Source of the DNA: Clusia tigrina
Lineage: Eukaryota; Arthropoda; Insecta; Diptera; Clusiidae
Direction: 5' to 3'
Assembly: GCA_920105625.2 (NCBI GenBank)
Contig: OV050030.1
Span: forward strand, 211,714,325 to 211,778,324
Length of the DNA stretch: 64,000 bases
Below the pieces are notes generated by a model. That model worked only from the letters and a program-made list of their open reading frames with translations. It did not search any database and was not told the DNA's origin. Positions within the stretch are counted from its first letter, which is position 1. Every line of letters starts with the position of its first letter. The translations under genes and the position numbers were made by a program. Below, in pieces: positions 52,420 to 61,859 of this stretch.

Positions 52420-55227
52420 TTAATCTTGTTCGTCCCGAACAAGGATAGTACTGCAACCTTTGTAAGGAGATAACCTCTCTAAATGAACGACTTTCATTTT
52501 GCTCCTGGCATTTCTCGCCAACTGGATGCGGTATACTACATCGTTGAGCCGCTTTATCACCTTATAAGGGCCTTCCCAGTGTGTTTGCAGTTTTGGCGAT
52601 AATCCCTTTTTCCTTTGCGGATTATGAAGCATAACTAGCTGCCCTTCCTGAAGTCCCTTGGAGTTTGCTCGTAGATCATATCTGGCTTTCATTTTATCAC
52701 TCATCAGTTGTGTGCGCTTTCTGATGGTTCCATGAATTTCATTCAGCTGTCTTCGTTTGTCAGCTACATAACTGCTACATGAAACTTCCGTAGATGAGTA
52801 GGCACCGAATTTCAGATCTGCAGGTAATCTTATGTTACAACCGAAAATAGCCTTAGCTGGTGTTGTAGATGTTGTATCGTGAGTTGCCGATCGGTATGCC
52901 ATTAAGAAGAAGGGTATGTGTTGGTCCCAATCTTTCTGGTTTCTGTTCACGACTTTCCTTAGGTGTTCCTCAAGCGTACGATTAAATCTTTCAACCATTC
53001 CATCGGATTGTGGGTGCAAAGGGGTTGTACGAGTTTTGCGTATGCCCATCAATTCACTCATTTCCCTGAATATTGTTGACTCGAAATTTCTGCCTTGATC
53101 CGAGTGCAACTCGAGGGGAGCTCCGAATCTGCAGACCCAATTATTGATAAATGCATCTGCAACGGTCTTAGCTTCTTGATCGGGAATGGGGTATACTTCT
53201 GGCCATTTACTAAAATAATCGATTACGACGAGAACATATTTGTTGCCGGAATCACTAATTGGAAACGGACCTGCTATGTCCATTGCAATACGCTCAAATG
53301 GCGCTCCCACGTTGTATAAATGCATCTTCCCCTGACTGCGACGGCTCGGTCCCTTGGCAGCTGTACACTTTTCACAAGCACTAATCCAGTCAACTACCGA
53401 TTGCTGGCAACCAACCCAATAAAATCGTGTTTTAATTTTCTCGACTGTTTCTGTTATTCCCAAATGCCATCCGCTTGGCCCACTATGGTATTCCTTGAGA
53501 ATTTCGCTTATTCTTGCCTTGGGTACCACAATCAAGTTCTTCGTGGTTTTTCCATCTTCGCTCTCCCACAGGCGGAATAGGCATCCATCTTGCAGCTTTA
53601 AGCTATTCCATTGAGCCCAATATTCTTTAGTTATGGGACTTTCAGTCGAGCTTTCGTTCCAATCAGGCCGTTTTCCTTCACTCTTACTTGATACGATTTT
53701 TGCCAAATCTGGGTCATTTCGTTGTTCTTCTTTTATCTTTTCCGCTGTCCATTCATCGTCTGGTAAAACAGCCATTAAGCGCACATCGACTACTCCTTCT
53801 TTCCCTTCAGCTTTAGAACAGTGCTTACATTCCATACTGCAAGGACGTCGTGATAGTGCATCAGCATTCCCGTGGTTTCCGCCTCTGCGATGTTCTATTG
53901 TGAAATCGTAGCTTTGGAGTCTCTCAATCCATCTCGCAACCTGACCTTCGGGATTTTTGAACTGTAATAGCCAGCGCAGAGCAGCGTGATCCGTTCTCAA
54001 CAAAAACTTTTGTCCATACAAGTACTTGTTAAAGTGCTTCACGCACTGCATAACCGCCAAAAGTTCTCTCCGTGTTACACAGTAATTTCGCTCTGGCTTT
54101 GATAAGATCTTGCTGAAGTAGGCTATTACTCTTTCATGTCCGTCAATAACTTGCGACAGGACACCTCCAATCCCGAAGCCACTTGATTCTGTATCCAAAA
54201 TAAATTTTTCGCCAGGTATTGGATACGCAAGGATCGGAGCTGTACACAATAGCTCTTTCAATATGTTGAATGCCTTCTCCTGTTCGCTTTTCCACTCAAA
54301 AGGAATATTTTTCCTCGTTAAGGCATGCAGACTACCAGCCACGTCTGCAAAGCCTGGAACAAAGCGTCTGTAATAGGTGCAAAGACCCAAGAAGCTGCGT
54401 AGCTCATGCAAACTAGTTGGTCTTGGCCACTCCCTTACTGAGTCTATCTTATCTGGATCTGTGTGTACTCCTTCAGGTGTGACTTTATGTCCAAGGTACT
54501 TGACTTCTTTCTTGAAGAACGAGCATTTCTTTGCGCTCAGCTTCAACCCTGAAGCTCCTAATCGCATCAATACTTCTTCCAAATTCTTCAAATGGTCCTC
54601 GAAGTCCTTTCCCATAACGATGGTGTCATCTAGGTACACCAGACACGTTTGCCAGTGGAGACCCTTCAGCACATGTTCCATTAGGCGTTCAAATGTAGCT
54701 GGAGCATTACACAGTCCGAATGGCATCACCAAAAATTGCCATAGTCCATCACCGGCGCTGAATGCTGTATTTGCCTTGTCTTGGTCGTCTACTGCCACTT
54801 GCCAATATCCGCTTTGTAAATCCAGCGTTGAGAACCAATTTGAACCAGAAAGTGTGTCCAACGTATCGTCGATTCGAGGTAATGGATAACTATCTTTCTT
54901 CGTTACCTCATTTAGTTTACGATAATCTACACAGAAACGTGTGGAGCCATCCTTCTTCTTGACTAATACCACTGGAGAACTCCAGGGGCTCGCTGATGGC
55001 TCTATGACGTTGTTCTGATGCATTTCCTTCAGCAATACATTCACCTCTTCTCTCTTTGCCAGAGGAACTCTTCTTGACGCTTGACGAATGGGTTTGGCAT
55101 CACCAGTGTTGATTGTGTGTTTCACCATCTTTGTTCTGCCTTCGTTTTTACCCTTTTCAGCAAATACTGTCTTGCCAAAAGTTGGCTGGCAGTCTTCCTC
55201 TGCTCTGTGGATAAGTCTTTGCTCCAT
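52420..55227 (-). CDS. pol: gypsy Pol: RT, RNase H and integrase
   Basis: A 935-codon open frame on the minus strand. RT covers residues about 60-250: VVLVKKKDGSTRFCVDYRKL, LDLQSGYWQV (135-144, first Asp) and YLDD (198-201). RNase H covers about 340-460, with FILDTESSGFG and ending NADALSRR. Integrase has His581, His588, Cys618 and Cys621 as zinc ligands, and the core triad is Asp650, Asp710 and Glu746 (MDIAGPF, HSDQGRNF, MVERFNR). The C-terminus ends VVHLERLSPYKG. All expected catalytic residues are visible. The first Met is within a region that overlaps the protease frame by about 106 bases in the -1 frame, so Pol is probably made by frameshifting, not from this Met. Confidence 0.9.
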   Translation of the reverse strand: MEQRLIHRAEEDCQPTFGKTVFAEKGKNEGRTKMVKHTINTGDAKPIRQASRRVPLAKREEVNVLLKEMHQNNVIEPSASPWSSPVVLVKKKDGSTRFCVDYRKLNEVTKKDSYPLPRIDDTLDTLSGSNWFSTLDLQSGYWQVAVDDQDKANTAFSAGDGLWQFLVMPFGLCNAPATFERLMEHVLKGLHWQTCLVYLDDTIVMGKDFEDHLKNLEEVLMRLGASGLKLSAKKCSFFKKEVKYLGHKVTPEGVHTDPDKIDSVREWPRPTSLHELRSFLGLCTYYRRFVPGFADVAGSLHALTRKNIPFEWKSEQEKAFNILKELLCTAPILAYPIPGEKFILDTESSGFGIGGVLSQVIDGHERVIAYFSKILSKPERNYCVTRRELLAVMQCVKHFNKYLYGQKFLLRTDHAALRWLLQFKNPEGQVARWIERLQSYDFTIEHRRGGNHGNADALSRRPCSMECKHCSKAEGKEGVVDVRLMAVLPDDEWTAEKIKEEQRNDPDLAKIVSSKSEGKRPDWNESSTESPITKEYWAQWNSLKLQDGCLFRLWESEDGKTTKNLIVVPKARISEILKEYHSGPSGWHLGITETVEKIKTRFYWVGCQQSVVDWISACEKCTAAKGPSRRSQGKMHLYNVGAPFERIAMDIAGPFPISDSGNKYVLVVIDYFSKWPEVYPIPDQEAKTVADAFINNWVCRFGAPLELHSDQGRNFESTIFREMSELMGIRKTRTTPLHPQSDGMVERFNRTLEEHLRKVVNRNQKDWDQHIPFFLMAYRSATHDTTSTTPAKAIFGCNIRLPADLKFGAYSSTEVSCSSYVADKRRQLNEIHGTIRKRTQLMSDKMKARYDLRANSKGLQEGQLVMLHNPQRKKGLSPKLQTHWEGPYKVIKRLNDVVYRIQLARNARSKMKVVHLERLSPYKGCSTILVRDEQD

Positions 55228-56018
55228 TCTTTCGTGAGATCGTCGAGTACCTTTTTATCAGCTGGTATTTTCATTTTTGTGTCTCGCGGCTGGCTTTCAC
55301 AGTTTACAATTGCCGAAATTGCCCGGCAATTTCCAATTATCTGTCCTTTCTCTATGGTTTTAGCAGAATTCGCAAGATTGACCACTCTTACTGGCACTAT
55401 TCTGTTCTGTTGCTCTTCTACGAGGGTTTTTCCAATGATGATGTCATCCAGTGCAAATTTTTTATCAGTCTCCACAACCCAAAACTTGTTCTTCTCCACA
55501 TCTCCGTCCATTTTGGCCCATATGACTGCCTCTGACTTTGCTGGGATTTTTGTCCGCCGCGATACAATGGCTTGTCGGATCCCTCCATACTTATTCTCAC
55601 CAACGGATAACGGTATTTCGGTGTTCGCATACTTCAACATTCGGCATTTCAAATCTAGGGTGAATCCATTCCGAATCATAAAATCCACACCTAAGATTAA
55701 TTCGTCCACAATATCCGCAACTACAAACTCGTGCGTCACTGTTGTGGTGCCGATAGTTATATTCCGTGTAACTTTTCCCAGTACCGGTGCATCATCTCCA
55801 GTTGCCGTACGCAATCTTATTCCCTGAAGCGGCTCGATTCCCCGAACGAGATCCCTTCTAATTATGGAATGTGATGCACCCGTATCCAATGTTACCACGA
55901 TTTTTCTTCCATTTACTACGCTGTCGACAGTTAGGCTGTTAATTTTCCGTGCCATCTGAGAAACGAAGATTCTGGGGCTACTTGTTGTGGGAGTCAGATC
56001 AAGCCCCTTGAGACTGAC
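55122..56018 (-). CDS. gypsy protease
   Basis: The frame is open from the -1 overlap with gag near 56040 (first Met at 55955) to 55122. KIVVTLDTGASHSIIRRDLV carries the aspartic protease active site, and ILGVDFMIRNGF is the second conserved block. The remainder (IPAKSEAVIWAKM, then KEWSKDLSTEQRK) is the linker to RT. The protease would cleave Gag and Pol. It overlaps gag by about 16 bases and pol by about 106 bases, each in the -1 direction. Confidence 0.85.
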   Translation of the reverse strand, partial: VSLKGLDLTPTTSSPRIFVSQMARKINSLTVDSVVNGRKIVVTLDTGASHSIIRRDLVRGIEPLQGIRLRTATGDDAPVLGKVTRNITIGTTTVTHEFVVADIVDELILGVDFMIRNGFTLDLKCRMLKYANTEIPLSVGENKYGGIRQAIVSRRTKIPAKSEAVIWAKMDGDVEKNKFWVVETDKKFALDDIIIGKTLVEEQQNRIVPVRVVNLANSAKTIEKGQIIGNCRAISAIVNCESQPRDTKMKIPADKKVLDDLTKEWSKDLSTEQRKTASQLLARQYLLKRVKTKAEQRW

Positions 56019-56023
56019 TCCAT

Positions 56024-57424
56024 CTAGTTTGTCGACGACTTTTCAACATTTTCTGATTCCCTATTTTGGAATCTGACTTGTTTTGGAGGTCTTACCGGTG
56101 AGCGTGATTTAGAACGTTTCCGTCTCGATTGGCAATTACGGGCCATGTGTCCGACCTCTCCGCAGGTGAAGCATTTGCCCGTGAAACTTTGGCCGCTTTC
56201 AACTTGTACCTGACGGGCTCTGTATACTGGCTGGCACACCAAGGCTGCTGTCTCTGAAGTTAAAGCGCTAGCAACTGTCTCCATATATGTAGCTTTCGGA
56301 TTAGTTATTGCAGAACGCTTTATCTCCGCATCGCGAATGCCATATACAAAGGTGTCCATCATACACCTCTCAGTGATCTCTCCTGGGTAGGCAAGATGAG
56401 CCAACCGTTCCACTTCCGCCGCAAACTGTTGTAGAGACTCACCACTCTTCTGCACCCGTGTTCGTAGCTCTACTTGGTACATCTGCTTGCGATGTTCACT
56501 ACCATACTTGCGCTGAACGGCATTCATCAAGCTTTCATAGCAGTCTCGCTCACTTTCTGAGATAGTTTGAAGCACATCAGCGGCAGCACCTTTCAACGAA
56601 ACGGTTAATGCAGCCACTTTTTCGCGAGCACTCCAACCATTTGTGCTAGCGGTAGTCTCAAACTGCATTCTGAAGACACTAAATGTCGTGGTTCCATCAT
56701 AGGTAGGAGGCTTCAGTTTTATTGAGGATAAAGCTGGCACAGGCAATGCACCTTCCTGTAGTAGGTGAATTCTTTGCTCTAATTCGTTCTGCTTTTGTTC
56801 GTTCGCAATGAATTTTTGTTCTACAGATTTTTCGAACGATTCCTGCCGTGTCTCAATTTCACAAACCTTCCTGTCTACCATATCAGACATTTCTTTCATC
56901 TGCTGTGAATTTTGTTCCGCTAATAGAGCAAGTCGTGTTTCACTCTGCTCTAACCGCTGCTGCAACTTGTCATCGCTTTTCTGTAGCTGCTGTTCCAACT
57001 GTTCTTTAACATCCTCTTTGACAGCTTGTGCATTTTGCTGTAATCGCAACTGCATCTTCTCATCGGCTGCTTGAGAATTTTGTTGTAACTGCTGCTGCAT
57101 CTTCTCATCTCTCTGCTGCATTCTCTCTTCGGCTGCTTGAGAACTTTGATGTAACTGCTGCATATCCTGTTTAAAGGATTGCATTATCCCGATAAGTGCG
57201 CTCATGTCAAAGTTACCCGTGTTAGGTTCTTGTGGTGTTTCTTCGTGGCGATATGTCGTTGGCTCTTCACACTGGAATTCATGCTCATCGACGTCTATAC
57301 CCTGCTCCTCTAAAGCGCTTCTTATTCTCACCTGCAGCTCCGCTTTAAGCCCTTGTGTTTGCAAATTTAAACGCTCAAGCTCCTTCTTGAGCTGCTCCAA
57401 TCTCAGTTTTTCGAATTTAACCAT
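56024..57424 (-). CDS. gag: gypsy Gag with SAP-like motif
   Basis: 466 codons, starting with ATG at 57424, about 22 bases after the primer site. Residues about 5-42 match a SAP motif (LRLEQLKKELERLNLQTQGL, then KAELQVRIRSALEEQG). Residues about 78-225 are a Gln-rich coiled coil with repeated EKMQQQLQQN-type units. A capsid-like domain follows (about 233-400: YDGTTTFSVFRMQFE, AALTVSLKGAAADVLQTI). The CCHC knuckle CFTCGEVGHMARNC is at about 418-431, with a basic tail. Gag would package element RNA; SAP motifs in host proteins bind AT-rich scaffold DNA, so a chromatin contact is an inference. Confidence 0.9.
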   Translation of the reverse strand: MVKFEKLRLEQLKKELERLNLQTQGLKAELQVRIRSALEEQGIDVDEHEFQCEEPTTYRHEETPQEPNTGNFDMSALIGIMQSFKQDMQQLHQSSQAAEERMQQRDEKMQQQLQQNSQAADEKMQLRLQQNAQAVKEDVKEQLEQQLQKSDDKLQQRLEQSETRLALLAEQNSQQMKEMSDMVDRKVCEIETRQESFEKSVEQKFIANEQKQNELEQRIHLLQEGALPVPALSSIKLKPPTYDGTTTFSVFRMQFETTASTNGWSAREKVAALTVSLKGAAADVLQTISESERDCYESLMNAVQRKYGSEHRKQMYQVELRTRVQKSGESLQQFAAEVERLAHLAYPGEITERCMMDTFVYGIRDAEIKRSAITNPKATYMETVASALTSETAALVCQPVYRARQVQVESGQSFTGKCFTCGEVGHMARNCQSRRKRSKSRSPVRPPKQVRFQNRESENVEKSSTN

Positions 57425-57445
57425 TGTTTATTACAGATACACAAT

Positions 57446-57461
57446 CCCACTTCTGACACCA
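57446..57461 (-). other. primer-binding site, tRNA-Leu type
   Basis: On the minus strand TGGTGTCAGAAGTGGG follows the 5' LTR after two bases. It is identical to the site at 17517-17532. Confidence 0.75.
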
Positions 57462-57463
57462 AT

Positions 57464-58088
57464 TGTTACGAAATTGCCCTCTTGACAATTTACTCTGTTA
57501 CAAAATTGCCCTCCTGACAATTCCTCTAACTCTCTGTACTCGGACTCGTACCACTAGATTGTGTAGTAATCAAACAATCGCTGGTTAAATTAAAATAATT
57601 AGCTTTATTTAATTATTGCTATTCACACATTTAATATTAGGCTTAAAGTTTACTTAGTTATTATTTGCACTTTATTTCACAAACCATTAGTCACTTTATT
57701 TAATAAGTAATTTCATCACTTTATTTAATAATGAATTTCATCACTTTGCAAAATTACAAATACTGCTAATACTGCTGCTTAGATTAAAATGCCTGATGTA
57801 TACACTTTTACGATCTCTGATCTACTGTCCTCGACTTTGAACAGTCTTGTCGCTTTTATAGTTTTCGAATGGTTGGTGTAGAAACTTCCACGCTATTCTC
57901 GTATATTCTAGAAGCTTCTATCCTCTTCGACAGAAGTCGAGAATATTCTTTTTGATATTACCGACAGATGGTTCTTGAATAAGCTTTTATTCGAATAGTT
58001 CGCATCTTGACTCACAGGGGGCATTCATTCTCCAGATGGGATCCTAAAAATATGCTATCCCGTTTCACTGATATGCAATCACGTTTCA
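57464..58088 (-). repeat. 5' LTR of full-length gypsy
   Basis: 625 bp, matching 51784-52408 at all positions I compared except 58058. Against the LTR of the pol-deleted copy it has extra sequence near TTCATCACTTTATTTAATAA and around ATGCCTGATGTATAC. Confidence 0.9.
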
Positions 58089-58413
58089 ATATTTTTGGAC
58101 GAAATTATATATTAGTAGTATATGGACCCTATAAAGCCATATACAAGAAATGGGGTCGATATAATCATTTCAAGGTACCCTACCAAAAATTACCGTTAAT
58201 GCGCTCCTAATGATGATCTATGAAGAAAACATCCCCATTGTTGAACTCGCACGCACAAGAAAAGGTAAAGATATTTCGTAGTCGATCTAACCCGTATATA
58301 TGTCGTCTAACCGTTTATATGTCGTTGATACTCGTAGGTTTTGCTATTTCCAAGAAATTCTTAATAAAACGTCGATAATAGTTGCAAAAAGCGGCAAATC
58401 GTTTTAATTCGTT
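58089..58413. repeat. continuation of dispersed repeat, then spacer
   Basis: 58093 to about 58200 continues the 410-bp unit interrupted by the gypsy (TATATGGACCCTATAAAGCC matches TATGGACCCTACAAAGCC at 51402). From about 58200 to 58413 the sequence is unassigned AT-rich DNA with TATATGTCGTCTAACC and TATATGTCGTTGAT close together. Confidence 0.6.
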
Positions 58414-59280
58414 TTAATTTTTTGGTGTATGGTATTTTTCTTCAGTTTTGAATTTTTCGGTGGTTATTCCATTTGGTGTAATCAGGTGACCAAGGAAAAT
58501 TACTTCGGGTTTTAGGAAATTACATTTGTTGAGATTTAGTTTTAAATTATATAAAATTTTTGTGAGGTTATCATTCTGGTGGGTTATTAATTTGCCGAAG
58601 ATTATAATGCCATCCATATATAAAAATGCATTGCTTTCCATGCTTGTTAGTGCTATTGTGAGCATTCTTTGAAAACTATCAGAGGGTATTTTCAATCCAA
58701 AATGTGGGCTTTTGAACTGATAGAGTTCATTATTTGTTGAAAATGCTTTAAAGTGTGTTGAATATTAATCTAATATAAGTTGGGGAATTGAGCTAGTCAT
58801 GTCAAGTGTGGAAAAATACTTGGATCTTCCGATTTTGTCAAGTACATTTTCCAATCTTGATATAGAGAATTTGTGTCCACTATATTTCTGTTTAATTGCC
58901 CAAAATCTACCACTAATCTCCATTTTTTGTGTCATCAGAGCTTTTCTTCGGTACGACTAATAATGGTGAATTATTTGGGATAGTGGAGTGTTCATTGCTT
59001 CATTAAGTCTTTTACTTAGATATTGATGTTATCTAGTTGTAAATTTAATTTATAGTCTGTAATCTTTTATGAAAACTGGGTTTTTGTCTACTACCTCCAG
59101 ATGGTGGCTGTAGAAGTTATTAGCTGTTAATTAATCACAATTATATCAGTTTCTCCTTTATGATTTTTCTTATCGAACTTTAGGAGTTTTTTCAGCTGCA
59201 TTTGTTTGTTTTGGTGTTTCTATTCATTTTTTTTTTATATTTGATATTGCTACAATGGTTTGAATTCTAGATTGAGATTT
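58414..59280 (-). pseudogene. gypsy RT remnant
   Basis: The frame 58695-58414 has FQRMLTIALTSMESNAFLYM followed by DGIIIFG: the catalytic YMDD is YMDG here. It then reads LNLNKCNFLKPEVIFLGHLI, an RT end. Upstream stretches to 59280 hold scraps such as the RT fingers and thumb in several frames. RNase H and integrase are absent. Confidence 0.7.
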
Positions 59281-59790
59281 TTCAGACAGTTTTAGATATT
59301 GTGTTTAGTAGGCGAACGTATTTTATTCCCTCAGAAAGTATGATGGTGTTGCTTACAAAAATTCCTTCGTGAATTTCTTTATTACAAACAAGCATGTCAT
59401 TAAAAGTGGTGTATTGGGTGTATAATTTCGCAACGGGGTGGAATGGTAATATGAAATACCTTATTTCCAATGTCATAATCATGCAATGTGTGTGTGATTC
59501 GTCGTCGCCTATTATCGCATATGCTTTTATTGGGAATTCATTGTTCACAATGGAATCGTATGGCAATCTATGTGTAATTGGAATCTAATGTTGGCTATCC
59601 CAACTTTTGATATATTTGTTTGTGAAATTTCTAGCAGTGAGCATGAATAACTGCTGCAGATGTCTTAGATTATGAGCTTTTGATAGCGATATCTCAGCTC
59701 CAGTGTCTATTAGTAACTTAAGTTTGGTGTTTTTATAGTGTAAGTTAACTTATCGACCTATGTATATATTATCGACCTATGTGTATATTA
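59281..59790 (-). pseudogene. gypsy protease remnant
   Basis: Near 59715 the minus strand reads LKLLIDTGAEISLSKA (protease active site DTGA). The 94-codon frame 59566-59282 then has LPFHPVAKLYTQYTTFNDML and EGIFVSNTIILSEGIKYVRL, which matches the protease tail at 11432-12007. A stop separates the parts. Confidence 0.65.
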
Positions 59791-60526
59791 TCTATGTTGA
59801 TAGTGTATGCCTGTTTATATTTCCTTTAGTATTCCCCGAGGTACCCTTATAGGATTGTGAATTTAGTAGTTGGGGTGCCGTTAGTTTCCATCATGCTGTC
59901 GTTCTTCTTCTGTTGTTGTTTAAATTTCTTTGTTGTCTTGGATTTCTATAATAAGGATTTGACTGTAATGCTAGTACGTGTAGATCGCGTAGTTTCCAAA
60001 TTCATCGGCGAGTTGTACTTCTTCTTTAAACTCTTTGACGTGACTGGGTGTAAGTATTTGTAAAGTGGGTGCAGGGGTTAGACCATTTCATAAATGAAAT
60101 AAATGCAATTGTGTCAATGTTCGTAATGATTGATTTTCTCACTTCCCTGCACAGGTTTGTTGTTTGGAGCCTATTTGGGGAATTTATCAATTATAATATT
60201 TGATCTGCGTATTGAGTGACTGACTTGTTACCTTGTTTTGTCTTTTTCCAGTTTTGTTACTATATTTCCTAGGTAGGACAGAGATCCGGTTGCATATTTC
60301 CATTAACTTATTTCTTGGTCGCTATCTCTCTCAGATCATATACAGTTTGTGCTGCTTTTAAAATCTGTTTTCTGTTATAATTTCTATACATTTGTATTAC
60401 CGTTATACCTTTTATTATGAGGATAATTAAAAGTTTCAAGTCGTGATCTTCTAGGCTATCAGAAGGCTGTAGTTGAGTATTGACTTTTGGATCACCTTGA
60501 TGAACCTTCGATTGAGTTTTCCCCAT
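59791..60526 (-). pseudogene. gypsy Gag remnant with myristoylation-like start
   Basis: The minus-strand ATG at about 60526 begins MGKTQSKVHQGDP, an N-myristoylation-like start (Gly2, Ser6). A hydrophobic stretch follows (LKLLIILIIKGITVIQMY) and then a basic helix (NYNRKQILKAAQ). The later part decays, with an Asn-rich piece near 59900 (RQQRNLNNNRRTT). The arrangement resembles the N-terminus of Gag in some fly gypsy elements. It is out of frame beyond 60300. Confidence 0.5.
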
Positions 60527-60550
60527 TTTTATAAATTTTTTAAGCTTAAG

Positions 60551-60552
<2 letters not shown>

Positions 60553-60620
<68 letters not shown>

Positions 60621-60640
60621 TATATACATATATATATATA
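60553..60640. repeat. TA microsatellite
   Basis: An uninterrupted TA run at about 60553-60616 is followed by imperfect TA repeats to 60640. It ends exactly where the mariner end CGAGGGCGG starts. Confidence 0.95.
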
Positions 60641-61110
60641 CGAGGGCGGATTGATATTGAAGCTACGTAAGTAGGAAAAAAACATTTTTTTTTTTCAAAA
60701 ACCATTTCTCAACATAGCCTCCTTTTACTTCGACACACTTAGTAAGACGATATTCCAACTTTTTTATACCATCGGAATAATACGATTTCGGGAACCCATC
60801 AAAATACGCGTTAGTTTCGGTAATCACTTCTTCGTTTGAGATGAATCTTTTTCCTGCGAGCCATTTTTTCAAGTTTGGAAACAGGAAAAAGTCACTAGGA
60901 GCTAAATGTGGACTATAAGGTGGATGATTAACCAATTCGAAGAGTATTTCACGTAACTTTAGGATCGTATCTAATGCTGTATGAACCGGTGCGTTGTCTT
61001 GAAGAAAGAGCATTTTTTTCTTCTTTAAATGTGGTCGTTTTTCCTTGATTGCATCAATCAATTGATCCAATAATGCACGATAATACTTTCCTGTGATTGT
61101 GGGTTGAAAC
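60641..61110 (-). pseudogene. mariner transposase C-terminal fragment
   Basis: On the minus strand the trace runs from TITGKYYRALLDQLIDAIKE through LFLQDNAPVHTA (second catalytic Asp) to HPPYSPHLAPSDFFLFPNLK (third catalytic Asp). The two Asp residues are separated by 34 residues, the mariner DD34D spacing. The element end CGAGGGCGGATTGATATTGA is at 60641, next to TA. The other half, with the first Asp and the other inverted repeat, is missing: at about 61110 the sequence becomes RT of a non-LTR element. This mariner differs from the one at 50460-51399. Confidence 0.85.
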
Positions 61111-61550
61111 CACTCCACCTTGTGGTGTTCCTCTACTGACGTGTTTAATGAGAACCGTGTTACCCAGCTCAAACTGAATGGCCCTAGTCCTAAGCATTGT
61201 AACTATCCACTCCCTAAGAACTTCCTCAACCCCTACCCTGGTGAGAGAGTTCAGAATTGCTTTGTTACTAACGTTGTTAAAAGCCCCTTCTATGTCCAGA
61301 AAGGCCGCCAACGTGTACTGTTTATGGTGGCTTGTCTTTTCTACTGATCGAATTACCGCATGTAAAGCTGTTTCCGTAGATTTACCCCTGAGATATGCGT
61401 GTTGCGACTTCGAGAGGGGGAACTGATCCACTGTATGCCTAAGGTGGATTTCCAGAGCCCTCTCCATTGTCTTGAGAAGAAACGACGTAAGACTAATGAC
61501 TCTAAAATCTTTTGCCGACTCATGTCCTGGTATATTTCCGGAGAAGTTCA
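61111..61550 (-). pseudogene. LOA/Jockey-group RT fragment
   Basis: The frame reads FRVISLTSFLLKTMERALEI, LSKSQHAYLRGKSTETALHA, LAAFLDIEGAFNNVS (first catalytic Asp) and HVSRGTPQGGV, then fuses to mariner sequence. It resembles the RT of the LOA-like element at 4464-6302 but is a different copy. YADD is missing. Confidence 0.75.
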
Positions 61551-61840
61551 ACATACGATATACGAAGAGGACACATAAATATTCACGTTTGGTACTCTGA
61601 TTTGAACGCATCCTATTTCAATACTAACAGCTTCCAAGAATACTAATTCTTCAGGGAACAGGGCCGTACTTAATGCAACTAGAACCCCCTCCTGGAGTAG
61701 ACATTGAAGGAACAGAGGTCCTGTCTTTCCTACATACCATGAAATTAGGAGCAAATCCCTCTGACGAAAGGGTACATGTGCGAAGCCATGTTTCCAAAAT
61801 ACAGCAAAACATTTGTAAGATTTATATTTAAACACCACAC
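61551..61840 (-). pseudogene. non-LTR endonuclease fragment
   Basis: The minus-strand frame 61838-61548 has LLQEGVLVALSTALFPEELV and CVQIRVPNVNIYVSSSYI, which looks like the early part of an APE-type endonuclease. It is joined almost directly to the RT fragment, so the rest of the endonuclease and the linker are deleted. Whether both parts belong to one copy is not certain. Confidence 0.5.
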
Positions 61841-61859
61841 GTTTTGGTATAACAATAAC

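Larger units (their letters stand above)
51784..58088 (-). mobile_element. full-length Ty3/gypsy element, apparently intact
   Basis: A 6305-bp element on the minus strand. Both LTRs are 625 bp and differ at one base that I can see (52378 versus 58058). ATAT flanks it (51780-51783 and 58089-58092). A tRNA-Leu primer site, gag, protease, pol and a purine tract are in order, and all main frames are open. It sits within the 410-bp repeat array. It is the same family as 16928-20437, and is the only copy in the window likely to be recent and autonomous. Confidence 0.9.

Noticed and set aside
60473..60670. Frame of repeated Ile-Tyr
   Set aside because: This is only the TA microsatellite read as codons.
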